Shown: piece after piece, positions 40,217 to 47,859 of the stretch
How positions within the stretch are numbered: the first letter of the stretch is position 1
Layout: each line of letters opens with the position of its first letter
Made by a program: the position numbers and the translations under genes
DNA from: Leptospira kobayashii
Lineage (GTDB): Bacteria; Spirochaetota; Leptospiria; Leptospirales; Leptospiraceae
Length of the DNA stretch: 64,000 nucleotides
Assembly: GCF_003114835.2 (NCBI RefSeq)
Contig: NZ_AP025028.1
Location: 3,438,001 to 3,502,000 of the forward strand
Direction: 5' to 3'
The notes under the pieces: model-generated
Seen by the model: only the letters and a program-made list of their open reading frames with translations
What the model was told of the DNA's origin: nothing
Databases searched by the model: none

Positions 40217-40256
40217 TCAGGAACGTTTAACGCAATTCGGAGAGAGGGAGTTATGC
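40217..40256 (+). other. Inferred attI recombination site
   Basis: GTTATGC at 40250-40256 is identical to attC core boxes and lies directly before the first cassette. The crossover must fall between G40250 and T40251, because bases 40251 onward (TTATGCGTCATTG) pair with the sequence just before the attC that ends cassette 1. A second half-site-like GTTTAAC is at 40225-40231. No full hairpin like the attC elements is present, as expected for attI. Confidence 0.65.
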
Positions 40257-40403
40257 GTCATTGTTATAATCAAAATATATAAAAACTAAAATCACTCGCC
40301 CAAAAGTTGCTCTCGGCTGTTGTTACCGCAGCCAATTTAGGATATAGAGCCATTCTGCTCTTACCTCAGGTTATACACATTAGTATACTGGTGTTACACT
40401 GGT
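40257..40403 (+). ncRNA. Possible retron msr/msd-like leader of the reverse transcriptase cassette
   Basis: 147 bases without a gene, upstream of a retron-like reverse transcriptase, the usual place of an msr-msd RNA. Two small hairpins are visible: GGCTG/CAGCC at 40315-40333 and AGAGC/GCTCT at 40346-40361. A weak promoter match (TTGTTA, 17 bases, TATAGA) overlaps them. I could not find a convincing a1/a2 pair of flanking complementary arms, so this is only a candidate. Confidence 0.3.
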
Positions 40404-41975
40404 ATGGCAAAAGTACGAACTTTAATATGGGCTTTTTTGTATCATATGTTAACTCTAGACGAATTTGAAGAAAAAATAGGAATTTCAATAGGAAAATTGA
40501 ATTACATTGGATATATTTTAAAAGAAGAAGATAAATATCTAAATTTCGAAATTAGCAAAAGAAATGGTAATTCTAGACAGATAAATTCTCCAAACAGTAT
40601 TCTGAAACATATACAAAATCGGATAAAGTTAATTCTTGAAGAAAATTTTCATCCGTATTCTGTTGTGCATGGATTTGTTAATGATAAAAGTATACTTTCA
40701 AATGCAAAAAAACATTTGAATGCAAAGTGGATACTTAATTTAGATATCGAGAATTTTTTCGGAACCATTAATTTCGGAAGAGTATTAGGACTATTCCTTT
40801 CTAAACCTTATAAATTCGATAAAAAAATCGCGACCCTAATTGCCCAACTTGTTACATACCAAAATGTTTTGCCTCAAGGGTCTCCAGCATCTCCAATAAT
40901 TTCAAATTTAATCTGTAACAAGATGGATAGAGATTTTATTTCTTTTTGTAAAAGTAAACATTTAATTTATACTCGCTATGCAGATGACATTACAATTTCT
41001 TCTCAAAAAAGAAAATACATGAATTTCGATTCGACTTTGGATGAAGACTTACTTGAAGATATCAAGAAACTAGTCAACGAAAATGGCTTTAAAATAAATT
41101 CTGATAAAGTAAGTTTTTCATATGGAAAAGATGGTGGAATTGTTACCGGTTTAAGAGTAAATGAAAAAATAAATATACCTAGAAAAACAATAAGATCATT
41201 AAGGGGTTTATACCACAGTATCCGCTCAAATGGATATCAAGTAGCCAATGAAATTTATAATAGAAAGTATAAAAACTTAAATCGCCTTCCAAAAGAAAAT
41301 AAAGAATTGATAAATCACATTAATGGACATTTGAATTTTATTTTCATGATTAAAGGTCAGTTTGATGACGTTTACTCAAACTATTATAACAAGTTTAAAA
41401 CGCAGTTAAAGTTAAACATAAAATCCCCTATTCCGAAATCAGTTTGGGATTACATTTTTATAATGGAGTCTGAATCCACTCAAAAACAAGGAACAGCATT
41501 TAAATTAAACAAATTTGGAATTATAAGTTGCGAACATGTCTACGATAATTACTCAAAAATTTTCTTAAAAAATAATTTTTCCAAAAAATTTGATTTAGAA
41601 TTAATTAAAAAAGACGAAAGAATTGATCTAATCAAATCGAGAGCATTAGATTTATTCATCGAAGATGGATTGGAAATTAACCTAGATTTTCATTACAAAA
41701 TAGGTTCCAAACTTAGGCTACTTGGATTCCCTAATTATCGAATAGGTGATAGCGGAATGGATAAGCTAATTACAATTGTAAGCAAAAGAACTGTTTCAGG
41801 AGTAGAAAGAATTCTAGTGGATTCTGGAATTGTGGCCGGAAATAGTGGTGGACCAATTTTAGATTTAAACGGAGCAGTTGTTGGAATTGCTGTAACTGGT
41901 GCTGAAGACCATGACAAACTTGATGTCACTGAAAACCATTCCTTTATTCCTATAAAATATTTACTGCAATTCTAA
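40404..41975 (+). CDS. Retron-like reverse transcriptase fused to trypsin-like protease (cassette 1)
   Basis: A 523-residue two-domain protein. Residues about 40-300 are a reverse transcriptase of the retron type: SRQINSPN, VVHGFVNDKSILSNAKKHL, NLDIENFFGTINFGRV, LPQGSPASPIISNL, and the catalytic YADD at 192-195 (TRYADDITIS). Residues about 340-523 are trypsin-like: QGTAFKLN, a His in ISCEHVYD, an Asp in RALDLFIED, and Ser481 in GNSGGP, so the triad looks complete. Retron RTs fused to proteases are known anti-phage candidates. The start is uncertain: ATG at 40404 or 40446 (MLTLDEFEEKIG), neither with a ribosome-binding site. It is the attI-proximal cassette, usually the most recently inserted and best expressed. 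Confidence 0.88.
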   Translation: MAKVRTLIWAFLYHMLTLDEFEEKIGISIGKLNYIGYILKEEDKYLNFEISKRNGNSRQINSPNSILKHIQNRIKLILEENFHPYSVVHGFVNDKSILSNAKKHLNAKWILNLDIENFFGTINFGRVLGLFLSKPYKFDKKIATLIAQLVTYQNVLPQGSPASPIISNLICNKMDRDFISFCKSKHLIYTRYADDITISSQKRKYMNFDSTLDEDLLEDIKKLVNENGFKINSDKVSFSYGKDGGIVTGLRVNEKINIPRKTIRSLRGLYHSIRSNGYQVANEIYNRKYKNLNRLPKENKELINHINGHLNFIFMIKGQFDDVYSNYYNKFKTQLKLNIKSPIPKSVWDYIFIMESESTQKQGTAFKLNKFGIISCEHVYDNYSKIFLKNNFSKKFDLELIKKDERIDLIKSRALDLFIEDGLEINLDFHYKIGSKLRLLGFPNYRIGDSGMDKLITIVSKRTVSGVERILVDSGIVAGNSGGPILDLNGAVVGIAVTGAEDHDKLDVTENHSFIPIKYLLQF

Positions 41976-41982
41976 CAACGAC

Positions 41983-42152
41983 GCATAACTACGCCTTACC
42001 GCTACGCTGCGGGATTCGTTGCACTCACCCTTGCTCGGTCTGCGACACATTGTCCTCCGTCACGTTTCTTGCATTAGCAAGAAAGCGCGCCGACGCTAAC
42101 GCCTCTGCAAGGCTCAGCTACGGACAACGTCGGTAAGGCTAGTTCGTTATAC
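41983..42152 (+). repeat. attC-like element 1 (170 bp)
   Basis: R'' GCATAAC and L'' GCCTTACCG at the left; CGGTAAGGC and core GTTATAC at the right. Inner helix TTGTCC/GGACAA and an apical GCCT/AGGC hairpin. The R'' flank pairs with the start of cassette 1 over 14 positions, 13 matching. Confidence 0.88.
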
Positions 42153-42186
42153 GAAAGTCGGAACAATAAACAAAAAACATTAAATT

Positions 42187-42690
42187 ATGAAAACCAAAAT
42201 TAGTATAATAAAGATAGTCCTAATCATATTTTCTCTATGGATCGGTTCAGGAATAATAATATTCTTGTCATTTAACGAAGCATTAATTGGACCCATTGGA
42301 GATATGTTTGGTGCTATTAATGCCCTTTTCTCTGGGCTAGCTTTAGCTGGAATAATCTATACGATATATCTTCAGCATGAAGAACTAAAATTACAAAGAG
42401 AAGAGTTAAAATTGACACGAATTGAATTAAGAAGAAGTGCTGAAGCACAAGAAAAATCTCAGTTATCTATTCAAGAACAAGCAGATGCTCTCACATATAC
42501 TGCAACGCTCAATACATTAAGTTCTTTAATAAACTCTACAATGATGCAGCTCGAACCTAGCAATGGATTTTATTTAGGTGACACTGATAAAAAAATAAAA
42601 TTAAAAAATGAATTAACTGAATATCATCAAAAATTAATTAAATTAAAGGGAATGTTAGAAAAAGAAAATTCAGAGTTTTTTAAAGAATAA
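42187..42690 (+). CDS. AbiC-like small membrane protein (cassette 2)
   Basis: A 167-residue protein with two N-terminal membrane helices (residues about 7-29 and 36-60) followed by a long coiled coil rich in repeats of the type EELKLQREELKLTRIELRRS. The combination of IGDMFGAINALFSGLALAGIIYTIYLQ with the coiled coil resembles the N-terminal half of putative phage abortive infection proteins (putAbiC, PF16872), which are usually longer. Phage defence is therefore a weak inference. A second small gene follows after 13 bases with a good ribosome-binding site (AAGGAG), so the two are a unit. Confidence 0.72.
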   Translation: MKTKISIIKIVLIIFSLWIGSGIIIFLSFNEALIGPIGDMFGAINALFSGLALAGIIYTIYLQHEELKLQREELKLTRIELRRSAEAQEKSQLSIQEQADALTYTATLNTLSSLINSTMMQLEPSNGFYLGDTDKKIKLKNELTEYHQKLIKLKGMLEKENSEFFKE

Positions 42691-42703
42691 AAGGAGATTA
42701 CTT

Positions 42704-42961
42704 ATGAGCATTTTTGAAATAATGGATATGGAAGGAGATCACGTAGCAAATTCAGGAAGTTTACATGGCTTACCTAACGATGGTTCTATAGAATTACAGT
42801 TAATAGACAACTTTGATACAAAAATTGAATTTCCCTTTCAATTCATTCGCACAAATAATACTGATCAACACTACCCAGGAATTTCTGTGAATGTAAAATA
42901 TATCGCAAAAGCTGGAAGTATTGAAGAAAACATCAAGATTTCAAAATATTCTAGAGTTTAA
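42704..42961 (+). CDS. Hypothetical protein, second gene of cassette 2 (85 aa)
   Basis: A small, probably beta-rich soluble protein (IELQLIDNFDTKIEFPFQFIRTNN). It has an AAGGAG ribosome-binding site seven bases before its ATG and no signal or membrane segment. Its stop lies 11 bases before the attC R'' box. I do not recognise a family. Its conserved linkage to the membrane protein in one cassette suggests a partner, sensor or immunity role, but this is inference. Confidence 0.65.
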   Translation: MSIFEIMDMEGDHVANSGSLHGLPNDGSIELQLIDNFDTKIEFPFQFIRTNNTDQHYPGISVNVKYIAKAGSIEENIKISKYSRV

Positions 42962-42972
42962 TTCCGACCTTC

Positions 42973-43143
42973 GTATAACTACGGCTTATCGCTACGCTTC
43001 GGGATTCACTATCGTTCACCCTCGCTCGGTCTCCGACACATTCCTCTTCTGTCACTCGTTTGCATACGCAAACTACGTGCCAGTCCCTAACGCCTCTTTG
43101 AGGCTCAGGGTCGAGGAACGTCGATAAGCCTAGTTCGTTAAAC
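42973..43143 (+). repeat. attC-like element 2 (171 bp)
   Basis: R'' GTATAAC, core GTTAAAC. L boxes are GGCTTATCG with CGATAAGCC (the second allele, with compensating changes). Inner helix TTCCTC/GAGGAA, apical GCCTC/GAGGC. The R'' flank pairs with the start of cassette 2 over 18 positions, 17 matching. Confidence 0.88.
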
Positions 43144-43178
43144 GCAAGATCGCAAAAATTAAGAATTAAAGGAAAAAA

Positions 43179-43997
43179 ATGAAAAGATTGATCCCCACTG
43201 TCATATTGCTTTTATCAGCAATTTGGAATTGTAATGAGAATACGGCCGATTTTGCAATATTATCTGCACCTGTTGCATATTCATTAGCAAAGAATGCAAT
43301 TAAGCAAGAAAAGCCTGATGGACAAATTACAATCGTTGCTTCATGGCAAAGTTTGAATTTCGAAAATAATCAATGGCCCCATGGAAACTTAAATTTTATC
43401 ATTACCACTCCGGATTATCCTGGAAAGAAAGTTTATATTCAATATGTGTTTAATGGAACGTATACTGCTACTGCGATAGTCACTATGCCAGATAAAAAAC
43501 CCACACAATATCAAGTAAACTTATATGAAAGCGCGCTAATTTTAGGTCAGGCAGCTTCCGCGGAAACTTACATTCAAGATATAGCAAAGAAAATATCTCC
43601 TTCTTTAAAAGATAGAAAAGTGGCAGTTCTGGATTTTCAAGGAGTCCTCGGTGAAAAAAATATTTTCGGTAAGAGAATTGCAGAATCTTTTATTAGCACC
43701 TTAGCATCATCAAATGTTAAAGTAGTAGAACGTAAATTACTAGACCCACTTCTCGATGAAATGAAGTTCCAAACTGATGGATTAGCAAAAGGTGATGGAA
43801 ATGAAGTCAGAAATAAAATTGGAAAATTTTTGGGCGCAAATACTATTATTACTGGAACAATAAAAAATGAGCGTGAAGAGTTAATCATCAATGCAAGAGC
43901 TATTGATCTTACAGAAGGGTTAATTCTAGGTGCTTCTCAAACAGTTATTCCAAAATATTTGATCAAAGAAACTGATTTAGTGACTATGAGTAAATAA
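43179..43997 (+). CDS. Lipoprotein with FlgO/CsgG-like domain (cassette 3)
   Basis: A 272-residue protein with a signal peptide ending in a possible lipobox (LLLSAIWNC, Cys18). The C-terminal half (from about residue 140) reads KVAVLDFQGVLGEKNIFGKRIAESFISTLASSNVKVVERKLLDPLLDEMKF, then GKFLGANTIITGTI, which matches the FlgO/CsgG-type periplasmic domain. This places it in the envelope and it is not an obvious defence gene. An AAAGGAAA ribosome-binding site precedes the ATG. Confidence 0.78.
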   Translation: MKRLIPTVILLLSAIWNCNENTADFAILSAPVAYSLAKNAIKQEKPDGQITIVASWQSLNFENNQWPHGNLNFIITTPDYPGKKVYIQYVFNGTYTATAIVTMPDKKPTQYQVNLYESALILGQAASAETYIQDIAKKISPSLKDRKVAVLDFQGVLGEKNIFGKRIAESFISTLASSNVKVVERKLLDPLLDEMKFQTDGLAKGDGNEVRNKIGKFLGANTIITGTIKNEREELIINARAIDLTEGLILGASQTVIPKYLIKETDLVTMSK

Positions 43998-44017
43998 GCT
44001 TATTCTAGCGATCCAGC

Positions 44018-44187
44018 GTTTAACTACGGCTTATCGCTACGCTTCGGGATTCACTCCGTTCACCCTCGCTCGGGCTACGCCACATTCCTCTTCTGTCACT
44101 CGCTTGCATACGCAAGCTACGTGCCAGTCCCTAACGCCTCTCCGAGGCTCAGGGTCGAGGAACGTCGATAAGCCTAGTTCGTTATAC
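44018..44187 (+). repeat. attC-like element 3 (170 bp)
   Basis: R'' GTTTAAC, core GTTATAC, L boxes GGCTTATCG/CGATAAGCC. Inner helix TTCCTC/GAGGAA. The R'' flank pairs with the start of cassette 3 (which begins TTAAACGC) over 17 positions, 15 matching; even the unusual AAA of the core is matched. Confidence 0.88.
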
Positions 44188-44216
44188 GACATTACTTAAA
44201 TTACAATGAGGAAATA

Positions 44217-45698
44217 ATGTATCAATTACAAGACGTATTCAAAAAATCCGGATTACCTACCTTAACATTCGTAGAACCTTCTGAATATAACAAAATCAAA
44301 GTTTCATTGAGAACAAAAGGTCGAGGATTGGTTGTTGAAGGACCATCTGGAATCGGCAAAACAACATGTATAAAAAAAGCAATTCTTGAATCTAACAATA
44401 GACAAGAAATACTAGAACTAAATTCCAGAGACGTTAATGATATCGAACTAATAAGACGATTACCAGAAATGGAAAAAATTGGCTTAGTAATCATTGATGA
44501 TTTTCATGTGCTAAAGGACGAAATAAAAATTGGAATTGCTAATTTCATGAAATTATTAGCCGAAAAAGAAGATCAAGACAGTAAAATTATTATCGTTGGC
44601 ATTAACAGAGCTGGGGATTCATTAGTACGTTTTGCCCTGGACTTGAATAATAGAATTGATACTGTTCGTTTTGAAAAAAATTCGGATACAAAAATCGAAG
44701 AATTAATTAAAAAAGGAGAAGAATCTTTAAATATAGAAATTGAAAGAAAGGAAGAACTTGTAAAATTATCAACAGGAAGTTTTCACTTAGCACAATTATT
44801 TTGCTTTGAATTTTGCATAAGTGCAAACGTCATTGAAAGGCAATCCGAAAATAAAATAATCTCAAATAGTGTCGAATTAATCAAAGAAAGCGTCATTGAA
44901 GAAATTGGAAGAGTGTTCCATGGATATGTAAGAGAATTTTCAATAGGAACAAAACTTAAGCGAGCTGGCAGGGCACCTTATTTACATCTATTAAAGTGGT
45001 TATCGGAGAGCGAAGGTTGGAGTGTACAAATGGATGAAATTATATTACAAAAACCTTATTTTAAAGGTTCATTGTCACAAATTATAGAAAAAGGTTTTTT
45101 ATCTGCGTTATTAAACAAAAAAGTAGAATTGCAAAAAGTACTCCACTACGATTCTTATTCAAAAGTATTAGCAATAGAAGATCCGAAATTCCTATTCTAT
45201 TTAAAAAATCTCTCTTGGAAAAAAATATCAAGAGATATAGGTTTTTCTAACATAGATTTCTCGGCAAAATATGATTTTGCACTTTCTTTTGCAGGAGAAA
45301 ATCGTGAATTAAGCGCTGCCCTTTTCGAATCTTTGACTGAAAATGAGATAGAAGTATTCTACGATAAAAATGAACAACACAGACTACTTGCAGAAAATGT
45401 AGAAGAATACTTAGCTCCCATCTATAGATCAGAAGCAACTTTCGTAATTGTCATATTAAGCAACTCTTATCCAAAAAAAATATGGACCAAATTCGAATCA
45501 GATCAATTTAAACATAGATTTGGAGAAGGTAGTGTAATTCCTATTGTTTATACTGATATGAATATAACCCAATTTGATTTAACAGATAAAATCGGATATT
45601 TAAAATTTGATCCAAAATTACCGTTTAAGTCACAAGTCTCAGAGATAATAGAAATTTTACTAAAAAAAATTGAAACCAAAAGAAGTAACGTCGTATAA
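44217..45698 (+). CDS. P-loop ATPase with C-terminal TIR domain (cassette 4)
   Basis: A 493-residue protein. Walker A is EGPSGIGKTTCIKKA (Gly42-Lys48-Thr49), Walker B is GLVIIDDFHV (Asp94-Asp95), and a sensor-like IIIVGINRAG follows, giving an AAA/STAND-type ATPase over about residues 1-230. A helical middle part links to a TIR domain from Tyr352 (KYDFALSFAGENRELSAALFE) with the candidate catalytic Glu427 in WTKFESDQF. TIR domains of this kind often cleave NAD after sensing phage, so abortive infection is likely. The stop codon lies inside the attC R'' box. It is the only gene in the cassette. Confidence 0.87.
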   Translation: MYQLQDVFKKSGLPTLTFVEPSEYNKIKVSLRTKGRGLVVEGPSGIGKTTCIKKAILESNNRQEILELNSRDVNDIELIRRLPEMEKIGLVIIDDFHVLKDEIKIGIANFMKLLAEKEDQDSKIIIVGINRAGDSLVRFALDLNNRIDTVRFEKNSDTKIEELIKKGEESLNIEIERKEELVKLSTGSFHLAQLFCFEFCISANVIERQSENKIISNSVELIKESVIEEIGRVFHGYVREFSIGTKLKRAGRAPYLHLLKWLSESEGWSVQMDEIILQKPYFKGSLSQIIEKGFLSALLNKKVELQKVLHYDSYSKVLAIEDPKFLFYLKNLSWKKISRDIGFSNIDFSAKYDFALSFAGENRELSAALFESLTENEIEVFYDKNEQHRLLAENVEEYLAPIYRSEATFVIVILSNSYPKKIWTKFESDQFKHRFGEGSVIPIVYTDMNITQFDLTDKIGYLKFDPKLPFKSQVSEIIEILLKKIETKRSNVV

Positions 45699-45835
45699 CT
45701 GCGCCTTACCGCTACGCTTCGGGATTCGTTTCACTCACCCTTGCTCGGGCTAAAGCCACATTTCTTTCGTGTCACTGCGCTTGCTTAGCAATCTCGTGCC
45801 ACTTCAGAAACGTCGGTAAGGCTAGTTCGTTATGC
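45693..45835 (+). repeat. attC-like element 4 (143 bp, short form)
   Basis: R'' GTATAAC, core GTTATGC, L boxes GCCTTACCG/CGGTAAGGC, spacer TGC instead of TAC. It lacks the GCCTC/GAGGC apical arm; inner helix TTTCT/AGAAA. The flank pairs with the start of cassette 4 over 17 positions, 16 matching. Confidence 0.87.
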
Positions 45836-45881
45836 GAAATATGCAAAAATAATCTTAAAAAATCTTTAAAATTAGGGATGT

Positions 45882-46301
45882 ATGAAAAGAAAAATAAAAA
45901 AGAAAACTGAATATATTGATATAAAACAAGACACGCTCTCCGAACATCATTTTTCGGAAAGTGGATTAATTCAGTTTAAAAATTGTATTAATATTTTCGC
46001 AAAAGATTTATTAGAGCAAATAAAGTTTCGTGAAAAATCACAGAAAATTAAAAAAGAGCAAAAGGAATTTAATGGAGATAATGTAATCGAGGCTAATTTA
46101 ATACTAAGACAAAAATTAGTAGGAAACAAAAGACCAACATTACTAATAATACTAAATATTGCCGAATATCCAATTATGGGAATTGCTGGAATCGGAGCTA
46201 GTAATATTACAACTTTATGGGGAGCAATAACATTAGTAGCATGCCTTATCTTAGCTGGCTCAACAGTCTTTTTTAGAATTACAAAGGAACAAGAATTATA
46301 A
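45882..46301 (+). CDS. Small two-helix membrane protein (cassette 5, first gene)
   Basis: A 139-residue protein of unknown family. The N-terminal 85 residues are charged and helical (FKNCINIFAKDLLEQIKFREKSQKIKKEQKEFNGDNVIEANLIL). This layout faintly recalls a histone-fold-like segment, but I would not rely on it. The C-terminus has two hydrophobic helices (about residues 86-105 and 110-131) joined by a short Gly/Thr turn. The next gene starts two bases after its stop and also encodes two helices, so the pair probably forms a membrane complex. A toxin or phage-sensing role is only a guess. Confidence 0.68.
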   Translation: MKRKIKKKTEYIDIKQDTLSEHHFSESGLIQFKNCINIFAKDLLEQIKFREKSQKIKKEQKEFNGDNVIEANLILRQKLVGNKRPTLLIILNIAEYPIMGIAGIGASNITTLWGAITLVACLILAGSTVFFRITKEQEL

Positions 46302-46303
46302 AT

Positions 46304-46627
46304 ATGAAAAAACAAAATATTCGTTCAACGAAATCAGACGAAGAAATTTTATACGAAAAATTAATGATCGAAAACCAAAAAATCTTTGAGTTAACGGAAA
46401 GAAAAAACAGAAAGAATGAATTATTATCATTAATTCTTCGGATGTATTCCTTAATGGGAATCTTTCTAATATTAAGTGGTTTATTCTATGAAGAATTAAT
46501 CGCATTACTCAAGGGGAACCCTATACGATTAGTATTGATCGGAGGTGGATCTATCATTCTATTTTTTTCATTATCATATCTTTCAATTATAAAAAAAAGA
46601 AAAATCAAGGAAAAAGATACTTTCTAA
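46304..46627 (+). CDS. Small two-helix membrane protein (cassette 5, second gene)
   Basis: A 107-residue protein starting two bases after the previous stop. A charged N-terminal helix (DEEILYEKLMIENQKIFELTERKNRKNE) precedes two hydrophobic helices (about residues 47-66 and 76-96), and the protein ends in a basic KKRKIKEKD tail. It mirrors the layout of its partner: soluble helix, then hairpin of two membrane helices. No family is recognised. Coupled translation and shared topology make it likely that the two proteins act together. Confidence 0.68.
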   Translation: MKKQNIRSTKSDEEILYEKLMIENQKIFELTERKNRKNELLSLILRMYSLMGIFLILSGLFYEELIALLKGNPIRLVLIGGGSIILFFSLSYLSIIKKRKIKEKDTF

Positions 46628-46638
46628 TTGCATACTTC

Positions 46639-46812
46639 GCATAACTACGCCTTACCGCTACGCTGCGGGATTTGCTTCGCAAACCCTTGCTCGGGCTAAA
46701 GCCACATTGTCCTCCGTCACGCCGCTTGCATAAGCAACCAGCGCGCCGACGCTAACGCCTTTCTCTGAAAGGCTCAGCTACGGACAACGTCGGTAAGGCT
46801 AGGTCGTTATAC
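46639..46812 (+). repeat. attC-like element 5 (174 bp)
   Basis: R'' GCATAAC, core GTTATAC, L boxes GCCTTACCG/CGGTAAGGC, spacer AGGTC. The apical arm is GCCTTTC/GAAAGGC, a covariant of the usual GCCTC/GAGGC. The flank pairs with the start of cassette 5 over 18 positions, 17 matching. Confidence 0.88.
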
Positions 46813-47011
46813 GCAATAGCCCAAATTTTTTGAATCAAATGCAGTATTGATTAATTTAAATAGATTAGGCATTTACGAAAAAAGAAGATTCATTTACAAT
46901 TCTTCAAATTTTGAAAAGGGGTCGGGATTTTGCTAATTTACATTTAAATACGTAATCGTTTTTTTTTGAAATCTTGGATAAACTGAATATTTTGGTTGCC
47001 AGCAATAAAAT

Positions 47012-47036
47012 CCTGTTATTACATTGTGGTAACAGG
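47012..47036. promoter_or_regulatory. Palindromic operator of the AbrB-Doc module
   Basis: CCTGTTA (47012-47018) and TAACAGG (47030-47036) form a perfect inverted repeat, ending seven bases before the antitoxin ATG and including its AGG ribosome-binding site. AbrB-type antitoxins usually repress their own operon, so this is the likely binding site. The preceding 200 bases of the cassette hold no gene that I can support. Confidence 0.55.
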
Positions 47037-47043
47037 TACAAAA

Positions 47044-47256
47044 ATGCTAAAAAAACTCGTTCAACACGGAAATAGTTCGGCTCTAGTAATTGAAAAACCT
47101 ATACTAGAACTACTAAATATTGATATAAATACAACTCTTGAAGTCACTACTGATGGTAAGTCTCTAATCATTAAACCCGCGAATAAAAGTATTTTAAAAT
47201 CATTGGACAAAATTAATAAAAACCATTCTAAAACATTGAAAAAACTTTCTCAATGA
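47044..47256 (+). CDS. AbrB/MazE-like antitoxin (cassette 6)
   Basis: A 70-residue swapped-hairpin DNA-binding antitoxin. MLKKLVQHGNSSALVIEKPILELLNI followed by LEVTTDGKSLIIKPA is the standard AbrB/MazE/SpoVT fold pattern. I start at the ATG at 47044, which has an AGG-containing ribosome-binding site and gives the usual beginning. The 16 extra upstream residues in the longest frame run through the palindromic operator and are unlikely to be translated. The toxin gene overlaps its stop by four bases. It probably neutralises the Doc toxin and represses the operon. Confidence 0.82.
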   Translation: MLKKLVQHGNSSALVIEKPILELLNIDINTTLEVTTDGKSLIIKPANKSILKSLDKINKNHSKTLKKLSQ

Positions 47257-47654
47257 ATCAAAATGAAATCATCTTTCTTAGTTTAGAAGATATTTTAATT
47301 ATTCATTCTAATCAAATTGAGTCATATGGTGGCTCAGCAGAAATTAGAGACCTGGGCTTGCTTCAGTCCGCAATTAGCCAACCATTGGCATCATTTGATG
47401 GAGTCAATTTTCACCATTCCATTTTTGATAAGGCCGCAGCCTACCTTTTCCATATTTGTAAAAACCATCCGTTCATTGATGGTAACAAACGCGTAGCTCT
47501 TGCCACTTCATTAGTTTTTCTCGATTTAAATGGATTCGAAGTTTTGGATACTAATGAAATTCTCTATGACCTAGTTATAGCAGTTGCTGAAGGAAATATA
47601 AAAATAGAAGAAGTGAGTGAGAAGTTAAAGCTATTAGCACAATTTTCTCTCTGA
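47253..47654 (+). CDS. Death-on-curing (Doc/Fic) family toxin (cassette 6)
   Basis: A 133-residue Fic-fold protein. The active-site motif HPFIDGNKRVALATSLVFLDLNG has the catalytic His and the anion-binding Asn-Lys-Arg. GSAEIRDLGLLQSAISQPLASFDG and FDKAAAYLFHICKNHPF are typical of the Doc group, which phosphorylates EF-Tu or otherwise modifies targets. It forms a classical two-gene toxin-antitoxin operon with the AbrB-like protein before it (ATGA overlap). Doc is more often paired with a Phd antitoxin, but AbrB partners are known. Confidence 0.87.
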   Translation: MNQNEIIFLSLEDILIIHSNQIESYGGSAEIRDLGLLQSAISQPLASFDGVNFHHSIFDKAAAYLFHICKNHPFIDGNKRVALATSLVFLDLNGFEVLDTNEILYDLVIAVAEGNIKIEEVSEKLKLLAQFSL

Positions 47655-47671
47655 ACGATCAGGGCTACTGC

Positions 47672-47817
47672 GTATAACTACGCCTTACCGCTACGCTACG
47701 GGATTCGCTATCGCTCACCCTTGCTCGGGCTAAAGCCACATTGGCTTTCCGTCACGCTTCATGCAAAAGCAAGAAGGCGCGCCGTCTGCCAACGTCGGTA
47801 AGGCTAGTTCGTTATGC
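47672..47817 (+). repeat. attC-like element 6 (146 bp, short form)
   Basis: R'' GTATAAC, core GTTATGC, L boxes GCCTTACCG/CGGTAAGGC. Inner helix TTGGC/GCCAA; no GCCTC arm. The flank pairs with the start of cassette 6 over 17 positions, 16 matching. Confidence 0.87.
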
Positions 47818-47859
47818 GAAACGTCATATCAAATTAAAATTTATTCTTTTTAAAACACT

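Noticed and set aside
40257..40403. A definite retron msr-msd RNA
   Set aside because: Two small hairpins exist, but I could not identify the flanking complementary arms or a branching G, so it is listed only as a low-confidence candidate.
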